Of a stretch of 64,000 nt of DNA, positions 26,401-34,081 are shown piece after piece. The stretch is from Streptosporangium brasiliense (lineage in GTDB: Bacteria; Actinomycetota; Actinomycetes; Streptosporangiales; Streptosporangiaceae), in the NCBI RefSeq assembly GCF_030811595.1, contig NZ_JAUSRB010000002.1:6882001-6946000 (forward strand). Direction: 5' to 3'. Numbering within the stretch: position 1 is the first letter of the stretch; the number at the start of each line of letters is the position of its first letter. The notes under the pieces were generated by a model. It saw nothing but the letters and a program-made list of their open reading frames with translations. It ran no database searches and was not told the origin of the DNA. The translations under genes and the position numbers were made by a program.

Positions 26401-26815
26401 GCGTGACTTTGCTCGACGTGTGGGTGTCGATGTTCGCGGGATCGGTGTAGTCGCGGCCGTTTCGCTGCGACGTGGCCCACGAATCCACGGTGGTGGAATT
26501 CACCGCGAGCGTGTAGGTGACTCCACCTGCGGTTTTTCCGTTGTAGCGCGTGATGAGGTCGTAGGTGCCGGTGGCGCCGCTGAATGCCTTGGTGGCGGTG
26601 CTCGACTGGCCGGAAACGCCTTGGACGTAATTCACGGTCTCGACCGGCGCGCCGTTGAAGGTGTGCTCCACGCTGGCTGTCGTGAAGTTGGACAGCGCCA
26701 TGCTCTCGGCCTCGACAACGTACGACTGCGCCGCTCCGGCGGGTAATCCGGGGAGGGCGGACACGGCAAGGGTCGAAGCCAGTAAGGCCAGGAGCGCATG
26801 GGTGAGACGGCGCAT
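23486..26815 (-). CDS. Secreted multidomain glycoside hydrolase-like protein (CBM, catalytic, 2x FN3-NPCBM)
   Basis: The product is 1109 residues. A Sec signal peptide covers about 1-28 (LLALLASTLAVSALPGLPAGAAQS). A CBM6/35-like module spans 30-170 (VVEAESMALSNFTTASVEHT, ending DKITIQEYVGP). A large alpha-helical domain spans about 175-610 (TFYPGNPMMGHEPEWWRLKD, NWWDPATNRYIRGKDADGKG), resembling (alpha/alpha)6 MGH1/GH63-type glycosidases. Two tandem modules follow from about 645 and 877, each an FN3 domain plus an NPCBM-type carbohydrate-binding domain (KGIGTHA..S.ITY, VGVDDE, SLVLKVTDAGDGINSDHADWA). The two modules are nearly identical in DNA. It is exported and presumably acts on an extracellular polysaccharide; the substrate is unknown. 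Confidence 0.8.
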   Translation of the reverse strand: MRRLTHALLALLASTLAVSALPGLPAGAAQSYVVEAESMALSNFTTASVEHTFNGAPVETVNYVQGVSGQSSTATKAFSGATGTYDLITRYNGKTAGGVTYTLAVNSTTVDSWATSQRNGRDYTDPANIDTHTSSKVTLNSGDTIKLTAASANETPRVDKITIQEYVGPPASTLSIDSPNAALNEGFTWGKSRALGMTFYPGNPMMGHEPEWWRLKDSMHTTVMPGYWGAYLNRESFYNRDIAHQSDGAHALGLDNETFAMLKTFAGDADDPGQNGWPLWAHSSYGSMYYIDGTGFRELPSPFNVMAKAYKQYQWTGNQNWINDPTLSAYYDSTMGPFLTNHEVTWNDANPSGEQPVAKMQPGEYTATFFEFPNEHLVSAADALGYQYQSMIAYSAILKEKGDNANSTKWADRAQRVRDHFEKNWWDPATNRYIRGKDADGKGYSSWGHEASFLMMLTGLGDHGARTGDYLDFIAANDDDLNVEATSYLPEMYYQYNRPSQGWAWLKKLMADKNGYPEISFTVVSSTIDGMMGVQPDAPHNKVATVPRLTSEVPWVEINHLKVGGNDLKLKHTGTTASTLTNNSGSTITWEAQFYGTLSTISVNGTPQTPQTKSLYGRTVSYVTVPVTAGASVTATAGSPGGDTTAPTAPTHLATGKVTSNSVDLSWAASTDNVGVTGYGIYRGTTLIGSSTGTSFTATGLSASTPYTFTVKAKDAADNSSAASDPVNVTTAISGNGQTADLSDLTWVNAVSDFGTVQKNRSVDSNPIKLAGTAYTKGIGTHANSAITYTLNGGYAKFQAEVGVDDEISAGASVRFQVWGNGVKLYESPSALTASSPTQSIDVSIAGVTSLVLKVTDAGDGINSDHADWANARLVSADTQAPTAPTNLVSSNVTSSSTRLSWTASTDNVGVTGYDIYRGTALAGSSTGTSFTATGLSAATPYTFTVKAKDSAGNVSGASNAVTVTTSSGAAVFLSDLNWTGTPTIGWGTLHKDRSVDGHTITLNGTTYAKGIGTHATSSITYSLNGAYSRFQSDIGVDDEVGANATVTFEVWGDGVKLYQSPSAMTPSSAAASIDVSVAGVTSLVLKVTDAGDGINSDHADWAGAKLTS

Positions 26816-27074
26816 CTGAAATCGATCCCTTTCGACGAGGAGCCGGGGCGCTGCGTTGGAAGATGTTGAACTATGGGGCCTATTGAGTGCTTCACAAAGA
26901 TCAATGTCAACAGTTGTTTAGTTGGACGCGGGCGGCTATCCTCCGCGCGTCCATATGCGTATGCGTCGAGCCAGCCTGCCTCTCGGCATGGATCAGCTCG
27001 ATCGAGCGAAAACTTTCATTGAACTCTTGCAAGAGGGGGTGTAACGTCCTGGCCAACACCACGCCCCGCAGGAG
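26816..27074. other. Upstream region of the glycosidase gene
   Basis: This is an AT-richer leader of 260 bp. The arms TGGACGCG (26923-26930) and CGCGTCCA (26946-26953) are exact reverse complements 15 nt apart and could be a regulator site. No other gene is seen. Confidence 0.35.
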
Positions 27075-27280
27075 TCACTCCATGGATTGGCAGAGGAAGA
27101 GGTAGGTGGCCATGGCGGTCAGCGCGGGCCACATGACCGACAGCGCCCCCTGGACGAACAGCCGCGGCCGTCGGCGATCGGGCCGGTGACGATGGGCAGG
27201 AAGAAGCCGAGCCGTACGAACGAGCGGAACCGTAGTAGCGCCGAGTTGAACGCGACCGACATCACCTTGGGAAACCGGAC
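27075..27280 (-). pseudogene. Membrane-protein remnant
   Basis: Two minus-strand frames give hydrophobic, transporter-like sequence: VMSVAFNSALLRFRSFVRLG and FFLPIVTGPIADGRG, then after a shift LFVQGALSVMWPALTAMATY and LFLCQSM. Neither end looks native. An MFS-type transporter is one possibility; I am not sure of the family. Confidence 0.35.
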
Positions 27281-27282
27281 CC

Positions 27283-27441
27283 ATGTCTACGAACACCACC
27301 ACGACGCGCTCGGTCACCGTCGAGGTCGAGCTCCCCGAGCCGGGCATCGAGGAGCTTCGAGACGGGTCTGCGCGCGGGCGGAATCGGGCCTGCATGTGCG
27401 TGATCGCTCACACGGCAGACCGAGATCGTTATCGCAGATGA
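27283..27441 (+). CDS. Small ORF, unrecognised
   Basis: An ATG at 27283 opens about 52 codons beginning MSTNTTTTRSVTVEVELPEP. There is no recognisable domain and no strong ribosome binding site. It could be a small gene or chance. Confidence 0.25.
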   Translation: MSTNTTTTRSVTVEVELPEPGIEELRDGSARGRNRACMCVIAHTADRDRYRR

Positions 27442-27547
27442 CCATGTGGAGTCAGCCATCCCCGAAGGTCTCCCGTCCACGCTCCACGGGGAGTGTGAGG
27501 CCAGAAGCCGCAGATACTCGGCAGTTGTCTGCGGTAGACCGTCGAGG

Positions 27548-27748
27548 ATGGGGCAGCCGCCCGGCAGGCTGGACGGTGAGGCGTCGTGGCACTGGCTCGA
27601 CGGTCCCGACCAGTACCGGTGGGCGGGGCTGCGGGTCCTGGTGGAGGCGTATCCGCCGACCGGCCGGGCCAGTGACCTGCGGCCCCCGCCCGCCCTGACC
27701 GTCTCCGGCAGCGACCTCGACCCGCAGGAGCGACGACCATGGCGGTGA
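27548..27748 (+). CDS. Small hypothetical protein upstream of the GNAT gene
   Basis: The product is 66 residues beginning MGQPPGRLDGEASWHWLDGP and rich in Trp. Its stop overlaps the GNAT start by about ten bases, so the two are probably co-translated. The frame is open further upstream (to 27446), where the sequence is less convincing. The family is not recognised. Confidence 0.4.
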   Translation: MGQPPGRLDGEASWHWLDGPDQYRWAGLRVLVEAYPPTGRASDLRPPPALTVSGSDLDPQERRPWR

Positions 27749-28425
27749 TCCGCCTGGCACGGCCGGGTGATGGGCCCGCGGTGGAGGCGCTGGCGAAAGT
27801 GGCGCTCGGTGCGGACGCCGCGACGCCGGTCGGACCAGGGGCGTTCGCCGCGGCGATCGACCGGCACGGCGGCCGCCTGAGCCTCCCGCACGGCACCGGA
27901 TGCGCACTGGTGGCCGAAGCCGCCGAGAGCACACCGATCGGGCTGACCTACACCTGCGCGCCGGTGCGGCTCATCGAGCACTACGCCGAGCTGGGACGCC
28001 ACGGGCAGCGGCGCCTGGCCGGTGTGCTGACCGAACTCGAACTGCTCACGGTGGCCGAGCACGCCCGCGGCGCGGGCGTCGGCACGGCGTTGCTCGCCGC
28101 CATGGAAGCGCGGCTGCGCTCCGGCGGCTGCCGCCTGGTGCTCGCCAAGGTCGGTGCCGGTGATCGGCTGGTGCTGCGCTGGTATCGCCGGCGCGGCTAC
28201 CTGCCGGCCGTCCCCGGCGAGCCGGTCACCATCGACGTCGACGGAGCGATGATCGCCTTCGATGACGGTGGCGACGGCTACCGACTGGCGGTCAAATCCC
28301 TGGATCCGACCCAGCAGGTCCACCGCGGCAGCACCCGTACCGGCACCTACCTCGCCGTCACCCCGGCACGCCCATCCGCGACGCCACCGTGGTCTGTACT
28401 GCCGCGCGGGCGCCCGCGACGCTGA
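27739..28425 (+). CDS. GNAT family N-acetyltransferase
   Basis: The product is 228 residues from ATG at 27739. The N-terminal strand-helix is MAVIRLARPGDGPAVEALAK. The acetyl-CoA pyrophosphate loop is VAEHARGAGVGTALLAAMEA near 115-135, followed by VLAKVGAGDRLVLRWYRRRG, the classic GNAT motif B. A C-terminal extension of about 50 residues is basic and Pro-rich. The acceptor is unknown. It lies in a tight cluster of small genes, with a 27548 partner upstream and two mini-ORFs downstream. Confidence 0.85.
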   Translation: MAVIRLARPGDGPAVEALAKVALGADAATPVGPGAFAAAIDRHGGRLSLPHGTGCALVAEAAESTPIGLTYTCAPVRLIEHYAELGRHGQRRLAGVLTELELLTVAEHARGAGVGTALLAAMEARLRSGGCRLVLAKVGAGDRLVLRWYRRRGYLPAVPGEPVTIDVDGAMIAFDDGGDGYRLAVKSLDPTQQVHRGSTRTGTYLAVTPARPSATPPWSVLPRGRPRR

Positions 28426-28503
28426 GCGCGCCCGCTGTCCGCCGGGTTCCCGCCGGTCCACTCTGACCCCACCCTGCTTTCACAGGGAGAGAGAACGACG
28501 AAC

Positions 28504-28611
28504 ATGTCCGACCGTCTCACCGGCCGCGACCGCGCCGCGCACGCCGACCATACCCGCCACCTGGAGCGCGAGCGCGCGCTGACCACCCTTCTCCACGAGG
28601 GTGGGTCATGA
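28504..28611 (+). CDS. 35-residue mini-protein
   Basis: ATG at 28504 with GGGAGAG upstream opens MSDRLTGRDRAAHADHTRHL, then ERERALTTLLHEGGS. Highly charged and helical. Its TGA overlaps the next ATG (ATGA at 28608). This is unusually good translation-signal context for so small an ORF. Confidence 0.4.
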   Translation: MSDRLTGRDRAAHADHTRHLERERALTTLLHEGGS

Positions 28612-28709
28612 CCGCCGCGACGGACGCTTCCGCCGACCCGGAACAGCAGCTCCTACCCCATGTCGCCGCCCATGCGGCCCTGTGGGCCGGCACACCGCGG
28701 CCAGCGTGA
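28608..28709 (+). CDS. 33-residue mini-protein coupled to the preceding one
   Basis: It starts inside the ATGA overlap at 28608 and reads MTAATDASADPEQQLLPHVA to the TGA at 28707-28709. No domain is known. It may also be the start of a longer gene broken at 28709, since the following plus-strand frames look protein-like to about 28840. Confidence 0.35.
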   Translation: MTAATDASADPEQQLLPHVAAHAALWAGTPRPA

Positions 28710-28884
28710 CGACTGGCCGTATGCCAGCCTGGTCAGCGGCACCTACCGGCGCCAGCAGCAGACCCGCCGCGGCGGGGTGGCCTTCATCAGCGGGTCCGGA
28801 GTTCGAGTCCCTGACGACGCCCGGACGAGTCACCCAGTTCTGTCGCGGTGTGGGCTGCTGTCTGCCCGCACCCCGTGGGGTCGG

Positions 28885-30557
28885 TCAGGCAACCGCTTCG
28901 GCCGCGGCGCGACCGGCCTGTCGCCCGCTGAAAAGGCAGCCACCGAGAAAGGTCCCTTCGAGTGCGTTGAAGCCGTGGACGCCTCCACCGCCGAAGCCCG
29001 CAACCTCGCCGGCCGCATACAGACCGTCGATGGGAACGCCGTCCGGGCCGAGCGCGCGGGAGTGAAGGTCGGTCTGGATGCCGCCGAGGGTCTTGCGGGT
29101 CAGGATGTGCAGCTTCACGCCGATCAGGGGGCCGCCGCGGGGTCGAGGATCCGGTGGGGTACGGCGGTGCGGCCGAGGCGGTCGCCGAGGTAGCGGCGGG
29201 CGTTGCGGATGCCCTGGACCTGTGAGTCCTTGCTGTAGGGGTTGGTGATCTGGAGGTCGCGGGCCTCGATCTGCTGCCGGACCCGGTCGGCGTCGAGCAG
29301 GGGGCGGTCGGTGAGCTGGTTCATGCCGTCGATCAGCTCGTCCAGGGTGCCGGCCACGACGAAGTCGGCTCCGTGCCGCTTGAACGCCTCGACGGGGGCG
29401 GGGGCGCCCTTGCCGAGCAGTCGTGTGCGCAGGAAGGCGGCACGGTTCTTGCCGGTGATGTCGGGGTTCTGTTCGGAGCCGGAGAGTGCGAACTCTTTCT
29501 CGATGATCTTCTGGGTGAGGATGAACCAGGAATGATCGTAAGCGGCGATGTCCGGTGTGGTCCGGAGGTATCGCAGGGTGGCGAGCGTGTCGTAGCCCGG
29601 CAGGCAGGGATCGGGCAGCCACCGACCGAGGGCGTCGAACCACATCGAGGAGGGGCCCGGGAGGATGCGGATGCCGTGCGCGGGCCAGATCGGGTCGAAG
29701 TTCCGCAGTCCCTCGGTGTAGTGCCACATACGGTCGCGGTTCACCAGCCGCGCACCGGCGCGGGCGCTGATGTCGAGCATCCGCCCGTCCACGTGCGCCG
29801 GGACCCCGGTGACCATGCGCGAAGGCGGACTCCCCAGGCGCGCGGGCCAGTGGCGTCTGACGAGGTCGTGGTCGGCGCCGATGCCGCCGGTGGTCAGAAT
29901 GACAGCCTGGGCGGTCAGTTCGAACGGGCCGGTCTCCTCCCGGCTGGTGGCGACACCGCGTGGGGCGTCGTCTTCGGCCAGCCGCTGTCCCCGCACGCCG
30001 CACACCGCACCGCCGTCGACGACGAGCTCGTCGACGCGGTGGCGGTGGTGGAAGGTGAGGAGACCGGCCGCGGCCGCCTGCTGGGCATACCGGACGAAGG
30101 GCTCGAGGACGCCGGGCCCGGTCCCCCAGGCGACGTGGAACCGGGGTACGGAGTTGCCGTGGCCGCCGGCGCGCAGGCTGCCGCGCTCGGCCCAGCCGAC
30201 GGTCGGCAGGAAGCCGATGCCGTGACTCGTCAGCCAGGACCGCTTCTCCCCGGCGGCGAACTCGACATAGGCGCGAGCCCATTGCATGGCCCACGCGTCC
30301 TCGTCGTCGAGCCGATCGAATGCGGCACTTGCCTGCCAGTCGCTCCAGGCCAGCTCGGAGGAGTCCCGCACCCGCATGCGCCGCTGCTCGGGCGAGCCGA
30401 CGAGGAACAGGCCGCCGAAGGACCAGTACGCCTGGCCGCCGAGGTTCGCCGGTCCCTCCTGGTCGACGAGGGCGACCTTCCGTCCCCGGCTGGTCAGTTC
30501 GTGGGCCGTCACCAGGCCGGCGAGTCCGGCTCCGACGACTATGACATCGGCCTGCAT
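28885..30557 (-). pseudogene. FAD-dependent dehydrogenase (KstD/fumarate-reductase type) with one frameshift
   Basis: ATG at 30557 has AAGGAAA upstream, inside the end of the GH3 gene. The first frame contains the dinucleotide motif DVIVVGAGLAGLVTAHELTS, EGPANLGGQAYWSFGGLFLV and ILTTGGIGADHDLV, and runs to about 29130, where GCGGCGGCCCCCTGA stops it. The C-terminal FAD-binding part (GVKLHILTRKTLGGIQTDLH, LYAAGEVAGFGGGGVHG, LEGTFLGGCLFSG) continues in the next frame to 28885. A one-base indel in the GC run explains the split. Otherwise full length; a sequencing error is possible. Confidence 0.85.
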
Positions 30558-30559
30558 GG

Positions 30560-31712
30560 TCAAGATTTCCTTACGAGAGATGTGGTCAGGAGGTCGTGGG
30601 TCGCGCTGCGGGAGGCGTGGAGCAGGTATGGCCCAGCAGCCAGGCTCCACCTGCCCGCCTCCTCGTTCCAGACCTGGAAGGCCCGCGGAGCGAGCGCGAT
30701 CTCTGCCTCGACGCTCTGGCCGGGCTCGGCGGTGACGGTGGCGAAGCCGACGAGCCGGCGGGCGGGCCGGTCCTCGGCGGCGTCGACGGGAGCAGCGTAA
30801 ATCTGGACGGTCTCGCGTCCGGGCCGGGGCCCGGTGTTGCGCAGCCGTACGCGAACATGCTCAGCGGTGGCCTCCATGTCCTCGTACTCCCAGGTGGTGT
30901 AGCCGAGACCGTGGCCGAACGGGTAGGCGGGGGCGATCGGGTGGCGCTCCCAGGCCAGGTAGCCGATGAAGAGACCCTCGTCGTACCGCAGGATCCCGTG
31001 CTCGGGCGTCACCGTGCTGACGGGCGCGTCAGCGAGGGCGGCGGGCCAGGTGGTGGGCAGACGGCCACCCGGCTCCTGGGTTCCCAGGAGCACCTCGGCG
31101 AGTGCGTCTCCGCCTTCCTGCCCGGGGAACCAGGACAGCAGGATGGCCGCAACCTCCTCACGCCAGGGCATCTCGACCGGAGCGCCGGAGTTGACCACCA
31201 CGATGGTCCGCGGGTTGACGGCTGCGACGCGGTGGACGAGTTCGTCCTGGATGCCCGGCAGCTTCAGGCTCGTGCGGTCGAAGCCCTCGCTCTCCACGGC
31301 TTCCGTGGTCGCGACGACCACGATCGCGGCGTCCGCCGTCCGCGCGATGGCGACGGCCTCCTCGATCAGCGCCTCGCCGTGCCCGTCAGGTGGCCGGTGG
31401 GCCAGGGCGAATGCCACCCCTTCGACGGGGCCGTAGGACAGCTTCGGCTCCGCCGCCAGCAGACTTACGGTCACCGGCTTGTCTTCCTCCAGGCTGATCG
31501 AGCCGCGCTCGATCGGGCGGCCGGTGAGCGCCTCCAGCGGGTCACCGTTCTCCGGCCGGTGGACGCCGTCGAACAGGACCGTGCCGTCGATGGCCAGGCG
31601 GAAGGCGCCGATGCCCTTGGTGCCGAAGTGGTGCGTGCCGCTCTCCGCGGGGGTGAACGTACCGGTGATCTCCACCGAGCCGAGTGCCTGGAAGTCGGCG
31701 CCGCCGGACCCG
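30560..31712 (-). pseudogene. GH3 beta-glucosidase, N-terminal half deleted
   Basis: What remains is a PA14 segment (ADFQALGSVEITGTFTPAES, HHFGTKGIGAFRLAIDG), the GH3 C-terminal domain (ADAAIVVVATTEAVESEGFD, TIVVVNSGAPVEMPW, AAILLSWFPGQEGGDALAEV) and the fibronectin-like end (PFGHGLGYTTWEYEDME). The N-terminal barrel that carries the nucleophile is absent. The upstream end is fused near 31700-31712 to an MFS gene, at a short GC-rich overlap. The stop lies two bases before the flavoprotein start. Confidence 0.85.
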
Positions 31713-32470
31713 ATCCGAGATCGGGCCGAACACCAGGGCCGTCACAACGATGCAGGCGATGTGGACCATCAGGACCTTCACCAGCACCGGACCGACGCTC
31801 TCCTCTGTGTAGCCGAACCTGCTCATCAGGAAGAAGGTCTGATAACTGATCAGGGTGACGTTCCCGCACTGGACGAGGAAGCGTGACAGCCAGGCCCACG
31901 CGAAGTCGGGATACTTGCGCAGGCTCCCCCAGTACGCCCTCAGCCAGCTTGCTGCCCGCAACGGCTGCCGCTCGGCGAGGGCCAGGCGCCGGTCGCGCAG
32001 CGCCACCACCAGCACACCGGCGCCGACCAGGCAAAACAGTCCGGGGACCATGATCGCCAAAGCGAGGTTCGGCAGGAACAGCTGGGCGAGGAAGACCCCG
32101 CCGACCGCTCCTAGCTGGGAGGTTATGCCGACCACGGCCGAGACCTTGCCCACTGGGCCGACGGCACCTGGTCGGGGATCACCGGGTTCAGCCCGGCGAG
32201 CAGGATGTTGAAGGTCAGCTGGGTGAGGGCCCAGGCGGCCACCAGCGTGCCGACGCCGGCCGCGGTGGCCAGGAGGCCCAGGCTCGCCACCCCCAGCAGG
32301 GCCCCCGCCACGATCCACGGCCGCCGCATGCCGAACCGGCTCGCCGTACGGTCCGACAGCAGCCCGAACACGTTCTGCGCCACCAGCGCCACAGCGGCTC
32401 CCACCGACAGCACCAGAGAAAGGACAGCCGCCTTGTCGTCCGGGCCACAGTTGCCGAGCTCGCCACCCGG
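31700..32470 (-). pseudogene. MFS sugar-transporter remnant, both ends missing and frameshifted
   Basis: The N-side frame gives AAVLSLVLSVGAAVALVAQN, FGLLSDRTASRFGMRRPWIV and NPVIPDQVPSAQ. At about 32150 it shifts to VSAVVGITSQLGAVGGVFLA, YQTFFLMSRFGYTEESVG and VVTALVFGPISDR. The motif DRTASRFGMRRP is the loop 2-3 signature of MFS carriers. Neither start nor C-terminal half is present. It is joined to LacI sequence on one side and GH3 on the other. Confidence 0.75.
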
Positions 32471-32989
32471 CACCTGCTCGATCGTGGTCACCGGCAGCTC
32501 GCCTGTCTCGTGCCGGAAGGCGACATCGCGGAGCTCGCCCGGGCGCGATTCGACTCCGTCACCACCGTCGCCGGCCGTGCGGGCGTTCCCGTCCAGCGTG
32601 TCGACTGCACACTGGACACCGAGAGCCTCGCCCGGACCGTCCACTCCTGGCGCGACCCCGATCGGCGACCCGGCGCCGTCTACGTCTACGTCTACGTCTA
32701 CGTCTACGTCTACGTCTACGTCTACGTCTACAACGACGAGTACGCTCTCGTCCTCATCCAGGCACTCGAGGACGCCGGGCTGCGCGTCTCGAACGACATC
32801 GCGGTGGTCGGCTCCGACAACCTTCCCCTCGGCTCCGCCCTGCGCCCGCACCTGACCACGACCTACCTCGACCTCGCCCCGGCCGCGGCGGCCGCGGCCG
32901 GGGCGATCGACTCCCTCCTCCAGGGAGGCGAGCTGAGCACAGACCTGTCCGCCGCCCGCCCGAAACTGGTGATCCGCGAGTCCGCGTGA
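32445..32989 (+). pseudogene. LacI-family regulator, effector domain only
   Basis: The frame enters without a start at HLLDRGHRQLACLVPEGD and continues to VIRESA at 32989. It has the C-terminal subdomain signature YNDEYALVLIQALEDAGL and VVGSDNLPLGSALRPHLTTT. The HTH and N-terminal subdomain are missing. In the middle, nine GTCTAC units insert a long Val-Tyr run directly before YNDEY. It is opposed to the MFS/GH3 remnants it probably once controlled. Confidence 0.8.
32678..32731 (+). repeat. Hexanucleotide microsatellite (GTCTAC)x9
   Basis: Nine perfect tandem units encode (Val-Tyr)9 in the LacI frame. Unit length is a multiple of three, so copy-number change does not shift the frame. Confidence 0.97.
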
Positions 32990-33066
32990 CGTTCACCGGG
33001 ACCCTTGCATGATCTCGGTCCAGCGCCTGCGCAGGTAGGCAGTCCTGGGCCGGTCGGGCGCGTGCC

Positions 33067-33390
33067 ATGAGACCGAGACGGTCAGCGCGTCGAGGCGCGC
33101 CTCGAGACGGGCTGCTGGCGCGCACCGCCGAACTGGAGCGCAGCGCCGAGCAGGCCGACGAGCGGGCCGAGGCTGAGGCCGCCGACCAGCGCGCCGCCGC
33201 GGCCGCCACCGAACGTCAGGCACTGCGTGAGGGTCGAGAGCACGCCGAGGCACGCGTCGCGGCGGATAAGGACGCCGCCCAGATCGCAGCCGAACGCGAT
33301 GGCCTGCAGGCCACGCTGACCGCCGAACGGCAGCGCGCCATCACGGCGGCCGCCGAGCAGCAGAACCGCATCGCCACGCTGGAGGCCGCG
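33067..33390 (+). pseudogene. Coiled-coil (KfrA-like) fragment
   Basis: The frame reads as a long charged coiled coil (LARTAELERSAEQADERAEA, RVAADKDAAQIAAERDGLQA) of the kind seen in KfrA-like plasmid DNA-binding proteins. The start is uncertain and no DNA-binding domain is present. At about 33390 it changes into recombinase sequence in another frame. Confidence 0.45.
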
Positions 33391-33774
33391 CCCTGGCCGA
33401 GCACGGCCGCACCGGCGGCCCGATCTTCGTCCGTATCGACCAGCACGGTCACCTCGGCATCACCAGGCCCCGGCACGGCCGCCCCATCGGCGACCCCGCC
33501 GGGAGCCTGACGGTCCGGGCCGTCGACCCCATCATCGCCGCCGCCCGCCGCGCCGGTCTGCCCCCCGCCGACGCCGAGGGCCTGCTCCCGCACTGGTCCG
33601 GCCACTCTCTGCGCCGCGGCTTCGCCACCGCCGCCCGTCGCGCCGGCGCCGACCTGCTGCAGATCGGCCGCACCGGCGGCTGGGCGGATGGCTCCAAGGC
33701 GCTGCTCGGCTACATGGACGAGGTCGACTGCTGGGACGCCTCCCCCTCGACGACCTGCTGTAGTGCTCCTCGTC
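33391..33774 (+). pseudogene. C-terminal piece of a second tyrosine recombinase
   Basis: The frame ALAEHGRTGGPIFVRIDQHG continues to the H-x-x-R box in WSGHSLRRGFATAARRAG, then IGRTGGWADGSKALLGYMDE with the nucleophilic Tyr. A one-base loss in the C-run near 33748 removes the family end PLDDLL. The first catalytic Arg and the core-binding domain are missing. The sequence is clearly different from the 6024-7256 recombinase. Confidence 0.75.
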
Positions 33775-33944
33775 TGACCCGCCGATGCGAGCAGGAGGAC
33801 GGACGTCGGCGAGCCCTTAACCTGCCCACCCCATGAGGGCTCCCACTCAGTCCCGGCCTCGTGGGTACGGCGCCAATGACCTGCTCAGCCGCTGCCTCTT
33901 CTGGCCCGCGAGCGTCTGTCCACCCGGCCCGCAACCTCCGGCCC

Positions 33945-33987
33945 GTGATGCATGCACTTACGAATTACATGTGAGTGCATGCATCAC
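33945..33987. repeat. 14-bp perfect inverted repeat with 15-nt spacer
   Basis: GTGATGCATGCACT (33945-33958) and AGTGCATGCATCAC (33974-33987) are exact reverse complements. It lies 95 bp downstream of the propeller gene stop. It may be a transcription stop signal or a dimer binding site; the AT-rich spacer lacks a T-tract. Confidence 0.5.
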
Positions 33988-34081
33988 TCATCATTACCTC
34001 TTCAACTTCTCGAAAACTGTTCGAGAAGTCCGCGGCGTACTTGTATCGGATCGAACTCTCGGTTGTCACCAGGCTGTGGCC

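Noticed and set aside
32678-32731. Short tandem repeats as a possible CRISPR
   Set aside because: The units are 6 bp with no spacers. No CRISPR array or cas gene is visible anywhere in the window.
32123-32851. Repeated Val-Asp run on the minus strand, resembling a calcium-binding repeat
   Set aside because: It is the complement of the GTCTAC microsatellite in the LacI frame, not a domain.
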